Origin: an uncultured Microbacterium sp.
GTDB taxonomy: Bacteria; Actinomycetota; Actinomycetes; Actinomycetales; Microbacteriaceae
Length of the DNA: 64,000 bases
Direction: 5' to 3'
Assembly (NCBI RefSeq): GCF_943912325.1
Contig: NZ_CALTTX010000009.1
Coordinates: forward strand, 1-64,000
Shown: in pieces, positions 8,575 to 16,760 of the stretch
How the letters are laid out: each line of letters opens with the position of its first letter
Numbering within the stretch: position 1 is the first letter of the stretch
Translations under genes and position numbers: made by a program
The notes under the pieces: model-generated
Database searches by the model: none
The model's input: only the letters and a program-made list of their open reading frames with translations
Told to the model about the DNA's origin: nothing

Positions 8575-10139
8575 CGGACATGGCCGTGCCGTCGCGTACC
8601 GACCCCGCGCTGCGGCGGCTCGCGACGAGCGTGTGCTGGCCCGGCTTCCACGGCCGCATCGCGCCCGAGTGGTTGCTCGCGGCGATTGATGACGGATTGC
8701 CCGGAGTGGTCTATTTCGCGCAGAACGTCGACCCGGAAGACCCGACGGGACTCGGTCGGCTCTCGAGCGTCTTGCGCCGGCGCGGCGCCACGTTGCTCGG
8801 CATCGACGAAGAGGGCGGCACGGTGACGCGCCTCGAGGCCGAGCAGGGCTCGTCGTTCCCGAGCGCCGCGCAACTCGGCCGAGTCGACGACGTCGAGGCG
8901 ACACGCGCCGTGTCGCGTGGGATCGGAGCTTTGTGCGCCGCCGCGGGCGTCACGATCGTGCTTGCCCCCGACGCCGACGTCAATACCAGTCCCCGAAACC
9001 CCGTCATCGGCGTTCGCTCGTTCGGAGCCGCCACATCACTCGTCTCGCGACACGTCGCGGCTGCCGTCGCCGGATTCCACGAAGCTGGTGTGCTGGCCTG
9101 CGCTAAGCATTTTCCGGGTCACGGCGACACAATCGTCGACTCCCACCGCGGATTGCCCCGTGTCGACACTCCGCTCGATGAGCTACGCACCGGTCACATG
9201 GTTCCGTTCGATGCGGCGGTGAGCGGGGGAGTGGATGCCGTCATGACGGCCCACATCGTCGTTCCCGAGCTCGGCGACGAACCCGCAACGCTCAACCCCC
9301 GCGCGATCGGCCTGCTCCGCGAGAGCGGCTTCGACGGACTCGTCATCACCGACGCGCTCGACATGGCAGCGATCGACGACACGATCGGCGCGGGCGAGGG
9401 TGGCGTGCGCGCTCTGCTCGCCGGCGCGGATCTGCTGTGCATCGGCAACCCCGACAATCTCGGTCCGCGCGGCGAGCGCAATGACGAAGATGACTTCACG
9501 CTCGTGCGCGACGCCGTCGCCGATGCGCTCGCGTCGGGTCGCATACCCCGCGAGCGCGTCGAAGAGGCTGCTGCGCGCATCGCGCACGCGAGTGAGACTG
9601 TGCAAAAGTTGGATGCCGGGGGTTCCCGCGCCGCACTCGCCGAGGCGCGCCGGGTCGCTGCGCGCATAGCGTCGGCGTCGCTCGCGATCGGGGAACACGC
9701 CCGAGCGGCCGCGCCGGCGGGAGACTCGCCGCTCGGATCGCCTCTCATGATCGACGCGCGGGCTCGCCTCTCGGCCGCCGTGGCGGCGGGAAGCGATCCG
9801 CTTGCACGACAGCTCAACGCGCGGCGCGTGTGGGCACCCGACCCCGACGACGCTCGCGACGCCGTGCGCGGCTCGATCGCACCCGTCGTCGTCGTGCTCG
9901 ACGCAGGGGCGGCCGGAGCGCAGGAGGCGGTCGTCGCGGCCGTCCGCTCGCAGCGCCCCGATGCCATCGTCATCGACGTGGGCTGGCACGCACCGGTCGA
10001 CGCCGAGCCAGCCGTTCCTGCCCGCACGATCCGAGCCGGCGGCGGCGGAAGAGCGACGGCCGATGCGATCGCCCGTGCCCTGGGCTGGGGTGACGCCGAC
10101 CTCGTGGTCGCGTCGGCGGGTCAGGAAGCACTCTCATGA
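8571..10139 (+). CDS. nagZ: Beta-N-acetylhexosaminidase, GH3 family (NagZ-like)
   Basis: A glycoside hydrolase family 3 N-acetylglucosaminidase that removes GlcNAc from MurNAc or anhydro-MurNAc during wall recycling. Visible are GIDEEGG (about residue 78), the flexible-loop motif KHFPGHGDTIVDSH (179-192) with the NagZ-type Asp190/His192 acid-base pair, and ITDALDM with the nucleophile Asp261. At 522 residues it is longer than E. coli NagZ (about 340) and has a C-terminal Ala-rich domain, as in two-domain Gram-positive NagZ. No signal peptide is present, so the disaccharide must be imported first, which fits the overlapping permease gene. It overlaps anmK by 4 nt. Confidence 0.9.
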   Translation: MTDMAVPSRTDPALRRLATSVCWPGFHGRIAPEWLLAAIDDGLPGVVYFAQNVDPEDPTGLGRLSSVLRRRGATLLGIDEEGGTVTRLEAEQGSSFPSAAQLGRVDDVEATRAVSRGIGALCAAAGVTIVLAPDADVNTSPRNPVIGVRSFGAATSLVSRHVAAAVAGFHEAGVLACAKHFPGHGDTIVDSHRGLPRVDTPLDELRTGHMVPFDAAVSGGVDAVMTAHIVVPELGDEPATLNPRAIGLLRESGFDGLVITDALDMAAIDDTIGAGEGGVRALLAGADLLCIGNPDNLGPRGERNDEDDFTLVRDAVADALASGRIPRERVEEAAARIAHASETVQKLDAGGSRAALAEARRVAARIASASLAIGEHARAAAPAGDSPLGSPLMIDARARLSAAVAAGSDPLARQLNARRVWAPDPDDARDAVRGSIAPVVVVLDAGAAGAQEAVVAAVRSQRPDAIVIDVGWHAPVDAEPAVPARTIRAGGGGRATADAIARALGWGDADLVVASAGQEALS

Positions 10140-11347
10140 GGGTGCTCGCCCTGCAGTCCGGCACGAGCATCGATGCGATCGACGTCGCGATCATCGACTT
10201 CACCGTCGGCCTCGGCGACACGCCCGAAGTCGTCGCCCGCGTCGTCGCGACCACAGAGGCAGCGTGGCCCGACGACCTGCGGCGCGCGCTCCTCGACGCT
10301 TCCGCCGGAGCCACGCTCGACGCCGGATCGCTGCTCGACCTCGACGTGCGGGCGGGCCACGCTTTCGCCGAAGCCGCCTCGAACTTTGCCGCCCAGCATC
10401 CCGGCACGATCGATCTCGTCGTTTCTCATGGCCAGACGATCCATCACGAGGTTCGCGAGAGCCACGCTGTCGGCACCCTGCAACTCGGATCCGCTGCCCC
10501 GAACGCCGAACGCCTCGAGACGGCCGTGCTGTCCGATCTGCGCTCGGCGGACATCGCCGCGGGAGGCGAGGGTGCGCCGCTCATGGCGTTCTTCGATCGC
10601 GCCTGGCTCGGAGCCGAGGCGCTTGCGCGCGACGGGGTGATCGCGACCGTCAACCTCGGGGGTATCGCCAACGTTCAGCTCGTTTCGGGCTCCGGGGTCG
10701 TGGCTTTCGACACGGGGCCCGCGGGCGCGCTCAGTGATGCGATCGTGCAGCGTGCATCGGCGGGCGAGCGTCGCTTCGATCCGGACGGCACGATTGCCGC
10801 ATCCGGTGAGGTCGATGGGGCGCTGCTCGCGGAACTGCTCTCACACCCCTACTTCGCGCTCCAGCCTCCCAAGTCGACCGGTCGAGAGACGTTCACGACC
10901 CAGTACGTCGACCGAGCGATCGAGCGTGTGGGCGCGGCATCCATTCGCGAAGCCGACCTGCTGGCAACGCTCGCTGAGCTGACGGCCCGCACGGTCGCCG
11001 ACGCCGTGCGAGCAGCACACCCGTTCGAGGTGATCGTCTCGGGCGGTGGTGTACGCAACAACGCGGTCATGACGGCACTTCGGGCACATCTGCCGGGGAG
11101 CACCGTGCTCACGAGCGACGAACGCGGCGTGCCTGCGGTCGATAAGGAGATCATCATGTTCGCCACCCTCGGGATGTTGACCGCGTATCGCGTGCCCGTC
11201 GCGCTCACCGGGTCGCGCGCGCCGCGACTCGCCGGGCGGCTGTCGTTGCACTCTGCAGACGCGTTCGCGCGCTTTGCCGCGTTCCGCTCGATCAGGGGGA
11301 TCGGCTCGCTGCGCGTTGTGAGCGCCGGATCGGAGGCCGTCGCATGA
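10136..11347 (+). CDS. anmK: Anhydro-N-acetylmuramic acid kinase
   Basis: AnmK cleaves the 1,6-anhydro bond of anhydro-MurNAc and phosphorylates it to MurNAc-6-phosphate with ATP. The 403-residue protein shows the N-terminal QSGTSIDAIDVA (the family's SGTSxDGxD, here with Ala for Gly), SHGQTIHH, VNLGGIANV and FDTGPAGALSDA, and a C-terminal phosphate-binding VSGGGVRNN. It is coupled to nagZ and to the next kinase by ATGA overlaps. The product normally goes to the MurQ etherase, which is not encoded in this window. Confidence 0.92.
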   Translation: MRVLALQSGTSIDAIDVAIIDFTVGLGDTPEVVARVVATTEAAWPDDLRRALLDASAGATLDAGSLLDLDVRAGHAFAEAASNFAAQHPGTIDLVVSHGQTIHHEVRESHAVGTLQLGSAAPNAERLETAVLSDLRSADIAAGGEGAPLMAFFDRAWLGAEALARDGVIATVNLGGIANVQLVSGSGVVAFDTGPAGALSDAIVQRASAGERRFDPDGTIAASGEVDGALLAELLSHPYFALQPPKSTGRETFTTQYVDRAIERVGAASIREADLLATLAELTARTVADAVRAAHPFEVIVSGGGVRNNAVMTALRAHLPGSTVLTSDERGVPAVDKEIIMFATLGMLTAYRVPVALTGSRAPRLAGRLSLHSADAFARFAAFRSIRGIGSLRVVSAGSEAVA

Positions 11348-12315
11348 GCACCCTGTCTTCGGCCGACACGCGCGGCACCGGCATCGACGCGGGGGGTGCT
11401 GACGCCATCGTTGGTGGTGTCGACCTCGGAAAGACCCGCTGCCGTGTGCGGCTGCGTCAGGGCGCGTCGACCGTCGCAATTGCCGACGGTCGGGGCGCGC
11501 CCGGCCTTGCCGACGCCGGGGGAGTGGAGGCTGCGCTAGACACCGTCGTGCGCGCGTTCGGCGACGCCGTGGGCCGACTGGCAAGCGGTGCTGTCGTTGA
11601 TGCCGTCGGCGTCGGAGCCGCAGGCGCAAGCGCCTCTCCCGACGCGGCGCACGAGTTCGCCCGCCGTCTGCGAGACGCGACCGGCGCACGCATCGCTCTC
11701 GTCAACGATGCCCTCTCGGCCCACGCCGGCGCGTTCAGCGGGGGAGCGGGCACCGTGCTCATCGCCGGCACGGGAGCGGTCGCCGTCGTCGTCGATTCCG
11801 CGGGCGCTCGAGGCATCCGCCAGATCGATGGGGCGGGTCCGTGGCTGGGTGATGAGGGTTCCGGGCAGTGGATCGGGCGCTCGGGTCTTGCCGCCGTCAT
11901 GCGGGCTGTTGACGGACGCGGACCGTCGACCGTTCTCGTCGATGCGGCGCGCGAGTTGACGGAGGATCTGCGGATGCTTCCGGCGTGGGTCGCCCGCGAC
12001 GGTCAGATCGCGCGCCAACTCGGCCTATTCGCGCCGGCCGTGCTGTCTGCCGCGAGCGCGGGCGACCCCGTGGCATCCACCATCCGTTCCCGCGCGGTCG
12101 ACGCTCTCGTCACGACCTGCCGCGCCGCCGGGACGCACGAAGTAGCCGTCGTCGGCGGGTTGACCGGCGACGCCGACTTCGCCGACGCGCTTCGTGCGGG
12201 GCTTCAGTCGGCAGGTTTCGCCTGGCGCGCGCCCGACGGAGACGCTCTCGACGGCGCGACCCTCGTCGCCCTGAGGTCAGATCTGCCTTATGAGGGCGAG
12301 GTCGTGCGTGCCTGA
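11344..12315 (+). CDS. BadF/BadG-type kinase, probable N-acetylglucosamine kinase
   Basis: A 323-residue sugar kinase of the BadF/BadG/BcrA/BcrD ATPase fold. It has a phosphate-1 loop GGVDLGKTRCRVRLRQG after a variable 25-residue N-terminus, LVNDALSAHAGAF, the phosphate-2 loop LIAGTGAVAVVVD, and IDGAGPWLGDEGSGQWIG (the conserved GWGxxLGDEGSG of GlcNAc kinases). The genomic context (NagZ releases GlcNAc) supports GlcNAc phosphorylation, but MurNAc or glucosamine kinase activity cannot be excluded. It is the last gene of the overlapping block; the regulator gene follows after 130 nt. Confidence 0.82.
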   Translation: MSTLSSADTRGTGIDAGGADAIVGGVDLGKTRCRVRLRQGASTVAIADGRGAPGLADAGGVEAALDTVVRAFGDAVGRLASGAVVDAVGVGAAGASASPDAAHEFARRLRDATGARIALVNDALSAHAGAFSGGAGTVLIAGTGAVAVVVDSAGARGIRQIDGAGPWLGDEGSGQWIGRSGLAAVMRAVDGRGPSTVLVDAARELTEDLRMLPAWVARDGQIARQLGLFAPAVLSAASAGDPVASTIRSRAVDALVTTCRAAGTHEVAVVGGLTGDADFADALRAGLQSAGFAWRAPDGDALDGATLVALRSDLPYEGEVVRA

Positions 12316-12364
12316 GGCAACCGGGGGAGCGGTGCCGCGGGCATCCGTCGTCTCCATCAATCAG

Positions 12365-12370
12365 TATGCT
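12365..12370 (+). promoter_or_regulatory. -10 element before the RpiR regulator gene
   Basis: TATGCT is embedded in GTAT-N8-ATAC (12364-12379), which could also be an operator for autoregulation. No good -35 box is seen. Confidence 0.4.
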
Positions 12371-12445
12371 GACGAATACACGCGAGGTCGTGGCGTGATC
12401 CCCGCCCCGCGTGCAGCCGGTGCTCACTCGGAAAGGACTGGTCGT

Positions 12446-13321
12446 ATGACGGGCGACGTACTGGGCATCATCCGTGCGGCGCTTCCGCGTCTCAGCGCCG
12501 CAGAGACGCGAGTGGCGCAGGCCGTTCTCGACGCGCCCGAGAAGGTGCTCGATCTGACGATCACCGAGCTTGCGGCGCGGTGCGATTCCTCACAAGCGAC
12601 GATCGCGCGTTTCTGTCAGGGGCTCGGGTACAGCGGCTACCGCGACTTTCGCCTGGCGCTCGCTTCTGCCACGAGCCGCGAGCGTGTCGCGCGCGAGCGT
12701 TTCGCACTGAGCGAGAGCGAGATTGATTCGGCCGACACCGCCACCGAAGTGGCGACCAAGATCGCGTACCAAGAGACCGTTGCGATTGAGCAGACCGCGC
12801 GCGAACTCGACCTCGACGCGCTCGACCGCGTCGCCGAGCTCGTGCTGGCTGCACCTCGCGTCGACATCTACGGCGTCGGTTCATCGAGCCTGACCGCACT
12901 CGATCTGCATCAAAAGCTCACGCGCATCGGGCTGGCGACCTTCGCGTCACCAGACATCCACCTGTCGATGACGTCGGCTGCGCTGCAACGGACCGGGGGC
13001 GTCGCTATCGGCGTGTCGCACTCGGGGGAGACCCTCGAGACGTTGCACGCCCTGCGCATCGCGGGCGAAGCGGGAGCGACGACCGTCGCCGTGACCAACT
13101 TTCCCTCGTCGCGAATCGCCGAAGCCGCCGACCTCGTGCTCGCAACGCACGCGCGCGAGAGCCTGTATCGCTCGGGCGCGATGTCGAGCCGGATCGCGCA
13201 GCTGACGCTCGTCGACATTCTGTTCGTGCGCATCGCGCAGCGGATACCCGAGCGCGTTTCGGAGGCGCTCGAGCGCACGTACGAGGCAGTCAAGGTGAGG
13301 CGCCCCGCTCGCGCTCAGTGA
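12446..13321 (+). CDS. MurR/RpiR family transcriptional regulator
   Basis: A 291-residue regulator. The N-terminal HTH_6 domain (about 1-75) contains SSQATIARFCQGLGYSGYRDFRLAL; the SIS sugar-phosphate isomerase fold (about 125-255) contains YGVGSSSLTALDLHQKL and GVSHSGETLETL. It is expected to sense a sugar phosphate such as MurNAc-6-P or GlcNAc-6-P and control the preceding transport and recycling genes. The start at 12446 has the RBS GAAAGGA 8 nt upstream and begins exactly at the family N-terminus; a longer reading frame from 12290 overlaps the kinase gene and is less likely. Confidence 0.88.
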   Translation: MTGDVLGIIRAALPRLSAAETRVAQAVLDAPEKVLDLTITELAARCDSSQATIARFCQGLGYSGYRDFRLALASATSRERVARERFALSESEIDSADTATEVATKIAYQETVAIEQTARELDLDALDRVAELVLAAPRVDIYGVGSSSLTALDLHQKLTRIGLATFASPDIHLSMTSAALQRTGGVAIGVSHSGETLETLHALRIAGEAGATTVAVTNFPSSRIAEAADLVLATHARESLYRSGAMSSRIAQLTLVDILFVRIAQRIPERVSEALERTYEAVKVRRPARAQ

Positions 13322-13353
13322 GCACGGGGAGGGCCCCGCCCGCTCGTACTGAC

Positions 13354-13367
13354 ATAATGTGCATTAT
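13354..13367. promoter_or_regulatory. Palindrome, operator-like
   Basis: ATAATG-TG-CATTAT is a perfect 6-2-6 inverted repeat, strikingly AT-rich for this DNA. It lies 32 nt after the RpiR gene stop and contains a potential ATG (13357). The bound factor is unknown. Confidence 0.45.
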
Positions 13368-13401
13368 CGGCGCGAGTTGAAGCAACGCGAGCGAGTGGCG
13401 A

Positions 13402-13509
13402 GTGCAATGGAACATCGACAGCCTCCTCTCGTCGCGATTCCGCATCAGTGACGCGCCCGAGAACTTCGTCATCGTCGACGCTCAAGGTCAAAGCGAACCC
13501 GCGCTTTAG
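13402..13509 (+). CDS. Possible small ORF or gene remnant
   Basis: A 35-codon frame from GTG 13402 (MQWNIDSLLSSRFRISDAPE...) ends at TAG 13507-13509. The translation has the residue balance of a real protein rather than a shadow frame. The same frame is open back to a TGA at 13378-13380 and, beyond it, to an ATG at 13357, so it may be the tail of a decayed gene. Its stop codon is part of the TAGAAT promoter of the next gene. I do not recognise the family. Confidence 0.25.
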   Translation: MQWNIDSLLSSRFRISDAPENFVIVDAQGQSEPAL

Positions 13510-13512
13510 AAT
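13507..13512 (+). promoter_or_regulatory. -10 element, leaderless promoter of DUF2079 gene
   Basis: TAGAAT lies 6 nt before the GTG at 13519, with no RBS. Confidence 0.6.
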
Positions 13513-13518
13513 TGCCGA

Positions 13519-15057
13519 GTGACTGAGGCCGTCCCGACCCAGCCAGCGCGACGCAGCGTCTCGTGGCGACCCGTGCTACGCCGCGTGATCACCCATCCGG
13601 CCACGTGGATCGCGCTCGGCGCGTTCGCGCTGTACGCGTTCTACGCGCTGTGCCGCTGGCCGCAGTTTCTCCCCGCCGGCTACGACCTCGGTATCTTCGA
13701 TCAGGTCGTGCGCTCGTACGCGCACTTCCAAGCGCCGATCGTTTCGCTCAAGGGCGACGACTTCAACATCTTCGGCGATCACTTCCACCCGATTCTCGCG
13801 CTCCTCGCGCCGCTGTATTGGGTGTGGGATGACCCGCGGATCCTGTTGATCGCGCAGGCGGCTCTCGTCGCAGCATCCACCGTCTGGGTCTATCGCTTCG
13901 CCGACCGCCGCATGGTAACCCTCGGAGTGCCGCGCCGCGCTCTCGCGATCGTCATCACGCTCATTTATGCGCTCGGCTGGCCCATCCAAGCGATGATCGA
14001 CTTCGATTTCCACGAGATAGCGTTCGCGATTCCGTTGCTCGCATGGGCAATGGATGCCTACGATCGCCACTCCGACCGCGAGTTGCTCATCGCCGCGGGG
14101 ATCCTTCTGCTCGTGCGCGAAGACATGGGAGCGATCGTCTTCATGCTGGGGCTGCTGCGCGTGTTCCGCAAGCCGCGCTGGCCGGGCGTTGCGATGATGC
14201 TCGTCGGGCTACTGGTCTTCGCACTCGTGGTCGGCGTGGTGATTCCCGCGTTCGCGGCAAACGGCTACGCCTACTGGAACTACAGCGTGCTGGGCGCCTC
14301 GGCGGGCGACGCCGTGCACACCCTGCTCACGCGCCCCGGCGACGTGCTCGTGGCGCTCGTGACGCCGACCACGAAGCTCGTCACCCTCATCGCGCTGCTC
14401 GCTCCCCTGCTCGCGCTTCCGCTGCTCTCTCCCCTGTCGCTCATCGCGCTACCGATCCTCGTGCAACGGTTCCTCGCCGACCGAGAGGCGCTGTGGGGCG
14501 TCACGTACCACTACAACGCGCCCGTGTGGATCATCTTCACTCTCGCGGCGATCGACGGCCTCGCGCGACTGCTGGGCTGGCTCCCCCGCGCCGACACAGC
14601 AACCGGACGGCGGACGCTCGCGATCGTGCTCATCGGCATCATGGCGGTCGTTCCCGTCGCCGGCACCGTCATTCGCGCGACCAATACCGAGGGTCTCTTT
14701 CCCTTCGGACGGATGCTGAGCGCACAGGCGTGGAAGCAGACGCCCCACATCCTCTCGCAAGCCGCCTCGATCGGCGATATCCCCCCCGGAACCTGTGTCG
14801 CCGTCGATGACCGCCTGGCGCCACGGCTGCTGCGCACGAATCACGTCACCGTGCCCGGCGTCTCGGCGCACGAGCCCGACTACTACGTCATCGACAGCTA
14901 TTACGAGCGGCCCGCGACGACGCCCGCCAACTGGACGACCACCGAGACCCTCGACCACGCTCTGTCGCTCGGCTACACGGTCATCGCCGAGCACGGCACG
15001 GTGTTGGTGCTCCGGTCTCCCGCCTACGCCGGACCGACTGCCCGCTGCGGGTCGTAG
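13519..15057 (+). CDS. DUF2079 family membrane protein
   Basis: A 512-residue polytopic membrane protein. After a short cytoplasmic tail come a first helix (WIALGAFALYAFYALC) and the DUF2079 hallmark YDLGIFDQVVRSYA, then GDHFHPIL in an external loop, as in GT-C type glycosyltransferases where acidic residues of the first loop are catalytic. About 9-10 hydrophobic segments follow, then a roughly 120-residue soluble C-terminal domain. It probably uses a polyprenyl-linked sugar to modify a surface polymer, but the family is biochemically little characterised. The gene stands alone. Confidence 0.8.
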   Translation: MTEAVPTQPARRSVSWRPVLRRVITHPATWIALGAFALYAFYALCRWPQFLPAGYDLGIFDQVVRSYAHFQAPIVSLKGDDFNIFGDHFHPILALLAPLYWVWDDPRILLIAQAALVAASTVWVYRFADRRMVTLGVPRRALAIVITLIYALGWPIQAMIDFDFHEIAFAIPLLAWAMDAYDRHSDRELLIAAGILLLVREDMGAIVFMLGLLRVFRKPRWPGVAMMLVGLLVFALVVGVVIPAFAANGYAYWNYSVLGASAGDAVHTLLTRPGDVLVALVTPTTKLVTLIALLAPLLALPLLSPLSLIALPILVQRFLADREALWGVTYHYNAPVWIIFTLAAIDGLARLLGWLPRADTATGRRTLAIVLIGIMAVVPVAGTVIRATNTEGLFPFGRMLSAQAWKQTPHILSQAASIGDIPPGTCVAVDDRLAPRLLRTNHVTVPGVSAHEPDYYVIDSYYERPATTPANWTTTETLDHALSLGYTVIAEHGTVLVLRSPAYAGPTARCGS

Positions 15058-15095
15058 CGGGAGTTCTCGCGTCGCGCCCTCGCGTGCACCGGTCG

Positions 15096-15101
15096 TACGC
15101 T
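15096..15101 (+). promoter_or_regulatory. -10 element, leaderless promoter of AEC gene
   Basis: TACGCT lies 7 nt before the GTG at 15109. Confidence 0.55.
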
Positions 15102-15108
15102 GGAGAGC

Positions 15109-16026
15109 GTGCTGCAATCGTTGACCGGGTTCGTCGTCGTCGGGGTTGCGATCGTCGTCGGCTACATCCTCGGGCGCATCGATCTCCTCGGTCCCCACGG
15201 CAAGCACGTGCTCTCGCGGCTGACGTTCTACGTGCTCTCGCCGTTCCTGCTCTTCGTGGTCCTCGCCGAAGCAGACGTATCGACGCTGTTCTCGGCACTG
15301 CTGCCCGTATCGGCGATCGCGGCCGCGGTGATTCTGCTCGCGTACGCGCTCGTGTCACGGCTCGTGTGGCGCCGCGGCGTTGGCGAGAGCCTCATCGGCG
15401 CCCTTTCGGCGGGCCAGGTCAACTCGAACAACATCGGCATCCCGCTTTCGCTCTATCTGCTCGGCAGCGCGGCGTATCCGGCCCCTGTCATCCTGATGCA
15501 GCTACTCGTGCTGACTCCGATCACGCTCGCGATCCTCGAGGCGGTCAGCACGGGCCAGCGCCGAGCATGGCCCATCGTGCGCCGCACCCTGTCGAACCCC
15601 GTCGTCATCGGCTCCGCCGTCGGAACGCTCGTGTCGGTGACCGGCATCGACCTGCCACCGATCGTGCTGCAGCCGGCCGAGCTCATCGCGAATGCGTGCG
15701 TTCCCGTGCTGTTGATCAGCTACGGGATCTCGCTTTCGGGTCAACGCGTGCTGACGACGCGCGGTCGTCGCCGCGACGTGATCCTCGCATCGGCACTCAA
15801 GCTCGTCGCGATGCCGATCGTCGCATGGCTCGTTGCGCGCCTCTTCGGCCTCGGCGCCCACGAAACCCTCATCGTCGTCGTGCTCGCGGCGCTCCCGACG
15901 GCGCAGAACGTCTTCAACTACTCGCAGCGCTACGGAATCGGCGAGATCATTTCGCGCGACACGATCTTCATCACGACGATCGGATGCCTCCCGGTGCTGC
16001 TCGGCGCGACACTGTTGCTCGGCTGA
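15109..16026 (+). CDS. AEC family transporter (auxin efflux carrier fold)
   Basis: A 305-residue integral membrane protein with ten hydrophobic segments in two groups of five. It shows GQVNSNNIGIPLSLYLLG in the first crossover region and LPTAQNVFNYSQRYG in the second, both typical of the AEC (auxin efflux carrier/MdcF-like) family. Substrates in bacteria are organic acids such as malonate or malate; none can be assigned here. GTG start with a leaderless promoter. Confidence 0.85.
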   Translation: MLQSLTGFVVVGVAIVVGYILGRIDLLGPHGKHVLSRLTFYVLSPFLLFVVLAEADVSTLFSALLPVSAIAAAVILLAYALVSRLVWRRGVGESLIGALSAGQVNSNNIGIPLSLYLLGSAAYPAPVILMQLLVLTPITLAILEAVSTGQRRAWPIVRRTLSNPVVIGSAVGTLVSVTGIDLPPIVLQPAELIANACVPVLLISYGISLSGQRVLTTRGRRRDVILASALKLVAMPIVAWLVARLFGLGAHETLIVVVLAALPTAQNVFNYSQRYGIGEIISRDTIFITTIGCLPVLLGATLLLG

Positions 16027-16112
16027 GCGCACCGACTCATCCGCAGGGTTCGTCCCCGGTAGTCAATTTGCGCAACGCGCCGTCACGGAACCACTCCCCC
16101 GCGAAATTGGAC

Positions 16113-16118
16113 TAACGT
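16113..16118 (+). promoter_or_regulatory. -10 element before hdeD-like gene
   Basis: TAACGT gives a leader of about 30 nt with the RBS AGAAGGA before the ATG at 16155. Confidence 0.45.
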
Positions 16119-16154
16119 TGGAGTGTTCACAGGTTGCTCTCAGAGAAGGACATC

Positions 16155-16718
16155 ATGACTACCACCGAATCTCCCCTCAATAAGGCAACGAACGGCGTGC
16201 GGATCGCGCTCGGCGTCGGCGGACTTCTCGCTCTCATCGTGGGAATCCTCGTGCTCGCATGGCCCGTCAAGACGGCGGGCGTCGTCGCGGTTCTGCTCGC
16301 GATCTACACGATCGCGAGCGGCCTCGTATATGCCGGTATTGGAATATTCGCGAAGGGCCTCGGCGGCTGGGCCCGCATCGGACACGTCTTGCTCGGCGTG
16401 CTGTTCATCGTCGCGGGCGTCATCGCTCTGCAGGATGTCCAGAACTTGACGCTCGTGCTCGCGATCTTCGTCGCCATCTTCATCGGCGTCTCGTGGATCG
16501 TCGAGGGGGTCGTTTCGCTCACGACACTCGGCGAGGGTGGCGCCCGGGGGTGGACGATCTTCTTCGCGATCATCAGCATCGTCGCCGGTGTCACAATCCT
16601 GTTCGCACCGCTCTTTGCGGCCACCCTGCTCTGGATCTACCTCGGCGCGTTCCTCGTCGTGATCGGTGTTTTCCAGATCATCCGCGCGTTCTCGTTCGGC
16701 AAGACGCCGGCCGCGTAA
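16155..16718 (+). CDS. HdeD/DUF308 family membrane protein
   Basis: A 187-residue protein with six hydrophobic segments arranged as three pairs of helical hairpins, the DUF308 repeat of HdeD. The recurring phrases are GxLALIVGILVLAWP, LLGVLFIVAGVIAL and IISIVAGVTILFAP. HdeD is linked to acid resistance in enterobacteria; in actinobacteria the role is unknown. The ATG at 16155 is preferred over an upstream TTG because AGAAGGA lies 6-7 nt before it. The downstream gene is convergent. Confidence 0.85.
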   Translation: MTTTESPLNKATNGVRIALGVGGLLALIVGILVLAWPVKTAGVVAVLLAIYTIASGLVYAGIGIFAKGLGGWARIGHVLLGVLFIVAGVIALQDVQNLTLVLAIFVAIFIGVSWIVEGVVSLTTLGEGGARGWTIFFAIISIVAGVTILFAPLFAATLLWIYLGAFLVVIGVFQIIRAFSFGKTPAA

Positions 16719-16751
16719 CGCGCACTCGCGACTCGCACATCACGTGCGCGT
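16718..16751. terminator. Hairpin between convergent genes
   Basis: ACGCGCAC (16718-16725) and GTGCGCGT (16744-16751) form a perfect 8-bp stem with an 18-nt loop. It starts just after the hdeD-like stop codon and serves both directions. Confidence 0.5.
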
Positions 16752-16760
16752 CCTCGTAAC

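Noticed and set aside
12290..12445. N-terminal extension of the RpiR regulator
   Set aside because: It would overlap the kinase gene, contains the promoter-like TATGCT, and lacks family similarity; ATG 12446 has a good RBS.
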